Origin: Glandiceps talaboti
Lineage: Eukaryota > Hemichordata > Enteropneusta > Spengelidae
NCBI RefSeq assembly: GCF_964340395.1
Contig: NC_135560.1
Span: forward strand, 2,626,498-2,690,497
Direction of reading: 5' to 3'
Length of the DNA stretch: 64,000 bases
The first letter of the stretch is position 1, and the number at the start of each line of letters is the position of its first letter. The notes under the pieces are model-generated. The model was not told the origin of the DNA. It saw nothing but the letters and a program-made list of their open reading frames with translations, and did not search any database. Shown one piece after another: positions 59,106-64,000 of this stretch. Made by a program: the position numbers and the translations under genes.

Positions 59106-59962
59106 TGAATTTTTCATAAGAAGGTGGACAATGAAAATAATATACTTGAAGCTAGCATTGGCAAAAAAAAAAAAATTCAATAGGAAGTTATAGTCATTAT
59201 CAAATTCATTTGAGTCACAAAGAACACAAGTATCGACTCAGTCACTTTGTCGTTTTCCTGTTTTAATTTCAATCCATACTGGCGTGAAGAGCATCTAAAA
59301 TGTGCCAACATTCTTCAATGACTAATAATAATGATAATAACTGATGTTACGTAGAGCTTGAGTATTGGCACTGATGTATTTGAAGTAGTTTATTTTGTAC
59401 TCTGAATTCATTAACATATAACTGTGTAGACGTCCACCTGGATACGCTATTATTATAATGACTCGAGAGACGTTAGATCTTTTGATTGGTCGAGAGAGTA
59501 TATTAATGTTGGGGCAATGATAAACTAATTAGAGAGATCAACGTCTCATGTCAGTGTAGAAGGTGGGAGTCGGACTTCGTCGGAACTCAGTGTGCGTTGT
59601 TCACCTGTATACAGTGTCCACATCCACCTTTGAAATAAGTGTGAGATGACTACGACCTACTGGCAACGAGAAGTTTCCATGTTGGATGTATAGCCGTCAA
59701 AGGTGGCTTTTGTGTGAAAACAGTGCAATTTGAGAATAGCGAACTTTAACATTCGTAAGGGAGTGGCCAGATCTTACTTCCAGGGGTCCCCGGAGGATTT
59801 CCCCTTTTCCTTGTGTATTTTTTTCATGCCCCCATCCTACAAAAGCTTGGGAAAAATTGATGCCCCCCCCCCCCCCCTGCAAGTTCTTGATTTTTTTCCA
59901 TGCCTCACCCGTAGACTTACACACACATACACGTACACAAAACACACTATACATACACAGTG

Positions 59963-59994
<32 letters not shown>

Positions 59995-60235
59995 TGTATG
60001 TATGTATGTATGTATGTATGCAGTTGTTGGAAAAACAGATAGTATCACACGTAAATTAACAGTTTTGAGAACTGGTATAATGTTTGAGCGATCACCTTTG
60101 AAGGTAATAAGAATGTGTATTTGACGCCGAAACACGTCGTATTGGATGTCAAAGGTCACACCTGTCACGAGCACGACCGGTGTCTGTCAGCAGAGTCGGC
60201 CAAAAAAAAGTTGGAAAAATAAAATACTTGCCATA
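59106..60235. repeat. Direct segmental duplication, copy 2
   Basis: Shares block order with 55184-57345. The 80-90-bp segment present in copy 1 is missing where GACTTCG joins GTCGGAACTCA; CTTCG flanks the segment in copy 1, a deletion pattern typical of short direct repeats. Only the left end of the foldback element remains (59757 onward). It is followed by a C-tract, a (TATG)n tract (59963-60020), and the shared right portion with GTTTGAGCGATCA and GACGCCGAAACACGTCG. Confidence 0.8.
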
Positions 60236-62420
60236 TCCCAGGCAGATGATTGTAAAATGTATTATTCCGTAGAGTTTATATCCGATTTAGATAAAGATTC
60301 ACCTGTGCATTTTCGAACATCACACTAGTAACCACGATAACGGTGAGTAAGGTAAGTCGTGCTTCGCGTAGTAGAGAGTGCACGTGAGTACATAATGACA
60401 TGTCCGATAGTATATGTAGTTGTCATCCACGGCAATCGACGAGGGGTGTGTCATGTGTATTTACATCCTACGCCTTCCTTGTTTGTTTGACGTATTAAAT
60501 ATCATTCGATGAATACATAGAATTTGTTTTAATATCGTATTAAGATTTCTTTATTTTTGACGCGATGCACGGGGCCGGCATGGATACTAATCTAGTAGAT
60601 GTGTGACTAAAAGCTATGTAGTTACCATTTGCAGTAGGGATTCATCCAGTATATCATGCTCATTGTATGAACTTGTCAGACATTCAATGGGATTGGACCG
60701 AAAACATTCACGAAAACCGAATAATTCTTTTCGTATTATCAATCTTATTTTATTTACAAATGTCAAATAATTTTTTAATATACTTTACTTCATTCTTACT
60801 AACATTGGCAAGGACCGACACGGAACAATTATCAAAAGTATGTCAAAGTTCAAGTGCTGTAAACACATAGGTATGAGCGTACGAATACAGTGCGATGAAT
60901 TAAAATTGTCAACAAACCTAAATAGTAATTACCGTCGATAAAAAGAAACGTCTTTATAACAAATTTAAATATGCGGATGCGGAAAAAAAACTTACATTTT
61001 GTGAGCTTTTTTTCACGTGTCACTCGGTCAAAGGAAGCCTATCTAGTACGGGGCTAAGTACGAGGAGTTGGGAGAAAATCATACACGATGACGATCGCGC
61101 CGCTGTTGTGAATCATTATGTATACGTGAAAATATAGGCAAAGCATTTCGATAAACCCACACGTTTTTCTTCTGAAAGTAAATTTCAAGCAATATACACG
61201 ATCAAATTATTGGACCTCAGACACGCGTACGACACACTTGCATTTGTCTAGTGTTGTCTGAGACTGGACAAGCTATGAGTACAGTCTGCGAGAATCTAGA
61301 TCTGGCGTGGATTTGTATGAGTTGTCCTTGAAGTGTACTGAATCATATCTTGGTATTTCAAACAACCACGAGGGATTATGTGCCAACAAGATGGAAAATC
61401 GCAAACTTCCTATAGATACATGTTCGTTATACCACATTGTAGGTAAAGTCGTCCTATTTCATTTTATTTGTTGGGCTCTGACATTCCATTTTATTACTAA
61501 GGTATGTAATTCAAACGGGGGCGACTCATCCCGACTTTTGCGGTCAGAGCGCTTTCACAAATCATGCGCCGTTTTCCGACTAATTGCATTTCGCGAGAAA
61601 CAATTGATTAAAATATGGTGTGCACCCACAGGTGTGTCATGTAAGGATGTTGTTAATACCACTTGTAAATTCCCGCCGAGTAAAATTCTGACGTTGATTG
61701 GCTGTCATGCAATATAACGTGTAATACTTACTGACCTCACATAGAGACAATAGTTTCCCGCCGAAATGTAAAATCACAGGTGATGGGTTCATTTTTGCTC
61801 TTTATTTTGATTGGTTCTCAATACCTTTTCAAATACTTGTAAATCCGTCTTACTACAGCTCAAAAAGTTCAAAATGGCTACACATCTATCTGTAATGTCT
61901 GTCTGTGAATTGCTGAGGCTCGATGGAAGATGCGACTTGTAAAGAAAGAGGAAGCCCAAAGTTGTGCCTATCTGTTTGGTTGGGATAACTGACATCATGC
62001 TACGATAGATTTTATTGGCTTCGTTTTTGACATCATGCTATTTTGTTCTCTTGTACGGATTGTGTTGGGTTGGGTTATGTGGGCAATGGACAACAGTTTG
62101 GCTAATTCCATTGTCTAGGAGAAGCAAAAATTACAGGCTCGATTAGTTGAAAAAAGTTGGAAAATTTGGGACAAAAATAACATGACTTCATAGTTACGTG
62201 AACGAAATTAATGAAAGCGTTCTATTTTGCCACTACCAGTTCAAAAAGAAGCTAAAATAAATTGAATGGCCGGCACTTTCTATCTTGCACTTCGCACATT
62301 TAGTCACCAATAACTTTAATTAATTCACTAATATTTAAATTTCTCCTCATTAATACATGTCAAATTGTCTTTTTGAAATGGTATTGTATCATAGATCTCA
62401 GTCTCTCATTATATATGTTC
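60236..62420. other. No supported gene
   Basis: Unique sequence, locally GC-richer near 60340-60460 and 61200-61750. The 136-codon plus frame at 61307-61717 is the longest non-repeat frame outside SLC10 and the LINE, but I recognise no domain, and its start and end lack supporting signals. Confidence 0.35.
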
Positions 62421-62423
62421 GCG

Positions 62424-62537
62424 ATGAAAAAAAAAATTCAGCAAAGGAAAATTAAAAACCAACCAGGTGGGCACAATAATGGAGCTGGACAAGAAGACCA
62501 GAGACAGTTGGATGTGATTATCAATCTCAAGGCAGAC
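62424..62537 (+). CDS. Weak exon candidate ending at a consensus donor
   Basis: From ATG at 62424 the frame encodes a basic N-terminus (MKKKIQQRKIKNQ), then GGHNNGAGQEDQRQLDVIIN, and ends LKAD exactly at GTAAGT. A diverged duplicate of the 3' part and its donor occurs 220 bp downstream at 62711-62760 (after TTCACTTTCAG, before GTGAGT), but that copy has an in-frame TGA. It may be a real first exon with a decayed duplicate, or chance. Family unknown. Confidence 0.2.
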
Positions 62538-62760
62538 GTAAGTCATAATTGTCTTATAAAGTGATTTTACCAGTGTTATTGGAACATTAGAAGTTAGAAA
62601 CTTTCAAGTCTGTGGTATGTAACAGAATAAGATATTACAATATCAATGAATGCTATATATTGAAAAAGTATTTTTTTTTTTAAACTATTGTTTGATGAAT
62701 TCACTTTCAGATGGAACATCCCCAAGATAGATGGATGTGATTTTCAATCTCAAGGCAGAA

Positions 62761-63733
62761 GTGAGTCAATAATTGTCTTATATATAATATAGTTTTTGTA
62801 TTTTTTGAAATGGTATTGGTGTCTTAGGTCGCTCTCATTATAGCTGCATTTTTTGTGTGATTTTGAGGGCTTTTTCGTCTGTTTTCGTGCATTTTTTTCG
62901 TTTCGACGTTTAACCCAAATCAAACGCTACAATTCTTCTAACGCAAACGCAAATCGACAGAACCGATTCATATCTGAATCTGTAGCGGTTTTGCTATATC
63001 ACTTTTACTACGCTACAACCGCTACAGACCCCCCTATTTAACGCTCCCCTCAAAAATCTATTTCGGATCAGTGAGCACATTTTGTTGTTGTTTGATATGT
63101 CATCCCCTAACCTTTAACCCAGCTAGTACTATAATCATAAAAATGGAGGAGTGCAATAATGTGGAAGGTAGTGAGGTAACTACTTGTTTAATATTATAAT
63201 AAGTCATACATGGAAGTTCAAAGTTGAGGTTTGTGTAATTTAAATATATCAAGAATTTGAAGCCCACTAAAGAAATGGTTGGAATGTGCAGAGATACAAC
63301 TAAAAGAATAGCCTGGACTGCCATTTTTTGAGACTTGTGATTCAGCGTGTTCATTTTAAGCTGGCCACCGACCAGTTTGCCCGGCTTTTCAGTCAATTGG
63401 GTCGGCAATTCAGCAGCTAAAAATTTACAAATTACATGCAAAATTGGATTTGTACTTGGATAATTTCAAATTGCTAAGAAAAGCCCTAAAAATAAACTCT
63501 CTATTTCCGTTAGTAACGAAATATAGATGATCTAATCGATCGTACTCAAATGTTATCGTACTCGGAATATCGGTTTTTGCTTTGCCGAGTTGACGTTCGG
63601 GTGGGGAGATTTACTCAATCGAGCACAAATGTCAATCGAACATTACCGAACGTGAGAAATGGAACGGAGCTCGGCGGCATTGGCTTCCGATTGTTTCCGA
63701 AACTTGCCTAAAATTCGAAGATCGGCATTCAAA
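62761..63733. other. No supported gene
   Basis: Unique sequence; the last 200 bases are rich in CG dinucleotides (CGTACTCGGAATATCGG, GACGTTCGGG), as might suit a promoter upstream of the next candidate. A 113-codon minus frame at 63100-63441 is hydrophobic in part but unrecognised. Confidence 0.35.
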
Positions 63734-63818
63734 ATGACGTCGTCCAAGAAACATAAAGTACATCTCGTAAATACCCTCGGAAATTTTGGTTTTCCAAAGT
63801 GTGGTCGAACTAAGTTTG
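63734..63818 (+). CDS. Weak first-exon candidate at window end
   Basis: ATG in an AAAATGA context opens MTSSKKHKVHLVNTLGNFGF PKCGRTKF, and a GTAGGT donor lies at 63819 (phase 1). The CpG-rich upstream sequence (63540-63720) supports a promoter. Any downstream exons lie beyond the window. The product is not recognised. The 68-codon reading through the donor ends in TAA at 63865. Confidence 0.22.
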
Positions 63819-64000
63819 GTAGGTTGAGTTGCAACACTGTTCAGAGTGTAGGAATTTTCATTTAATTGTATAATTTGAATAACAAATCGCACAAATGACA
63901 GGATTTCTGATCGTGATCATGATATATGACATTGACAGATAATGTACTTTGACAGATCGTAACATATTGGCTGTTCAACTAAGTTCTAGTTCAGTGTCAC

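Noticed and set aside
61307-61717. 136-codon plus-strand frame as a gene
   Set aside because: No recognisable domain, no supporting splice or start signals, and no homologous frame elsewhere in the window. It is left as unassigned sequence.

Overview
This is metazoan nuclear DNA. The clearest gene has canonical GT-AG introns, and the window also holds CR1/L2-type LINE remnants and a tRNA-derived SINE. Base composition is AT-rich, gene density is very low, and roughly a third of the window is tandem repeat. A marine invertebrate fits best. The short palindrome ACATGTACATGT recurs dozens of times in the left half, a feature I associate with some hemichordate and mollusc genomes. The species call is inference only; there is nothing bacterial, plasmid or phage-like here.

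Layout. 0-10 kb: an inverted copy of a short dispersed repeat, a dead LINE fragment, two minisatellites, and a composite repeat element (about 6.95-8.25 kb) that recurs in inverted orientation at 51.5-52.8 kb. 10.9-15.5 kb: a 57/58-bp minisatellite of about 80 copies with a 123-bp dimeric higher-order section. 16-22 kb: further minisatellites (53, 41 and 43 bp units) and a foldback island flanked by 38-bp direct repeats. 23.3-28.6 kb: simple-sequence arrays and a 29-bp minisatellite of about 140 copies in which a 39-unit (1131-bp) block occurs three times nearly unchanged. 29-33 kb: a LINE 3' end, a 147-bp near-perfect inverted repeat carrying a hammerhead-ribozyme-like core, and AT/TG microsatellites.

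33.5-42.6 kb is the only convincing protein-coding locus: a three-exon minus-strand gene for a 510-residue SLC10 (sodium/bile acid cotransporter family) protein. Its three exons join in frame to give an uninterrupted protein. Intron 1 contains about 37 tandem copies of a unit carrying a CRE-like TTACGTCA; intron 2 contains a tRNA-derived SINE and a 600-bp (TATG)n array. Two CACGTG E-boxes lie upstream of the start codon.

44.3-64 kb: a 55-61-bp minisatellite, a possible two-exon gene end on the plus strand (50.28-50.66 kb) of unknown function, the second copy of the composite repeat, a minisatellite split by a 5'-truncated LINE, and a direct segmental duplication (55.2-57.3 and 59.1-60.2 kb) whose first copy contains a foldback DNA-transposon-like element. 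The last 4 kb holds only weak exon candidates. Most open frames in the window are by-products of tandem repeats whose unit lengths avoid stops.
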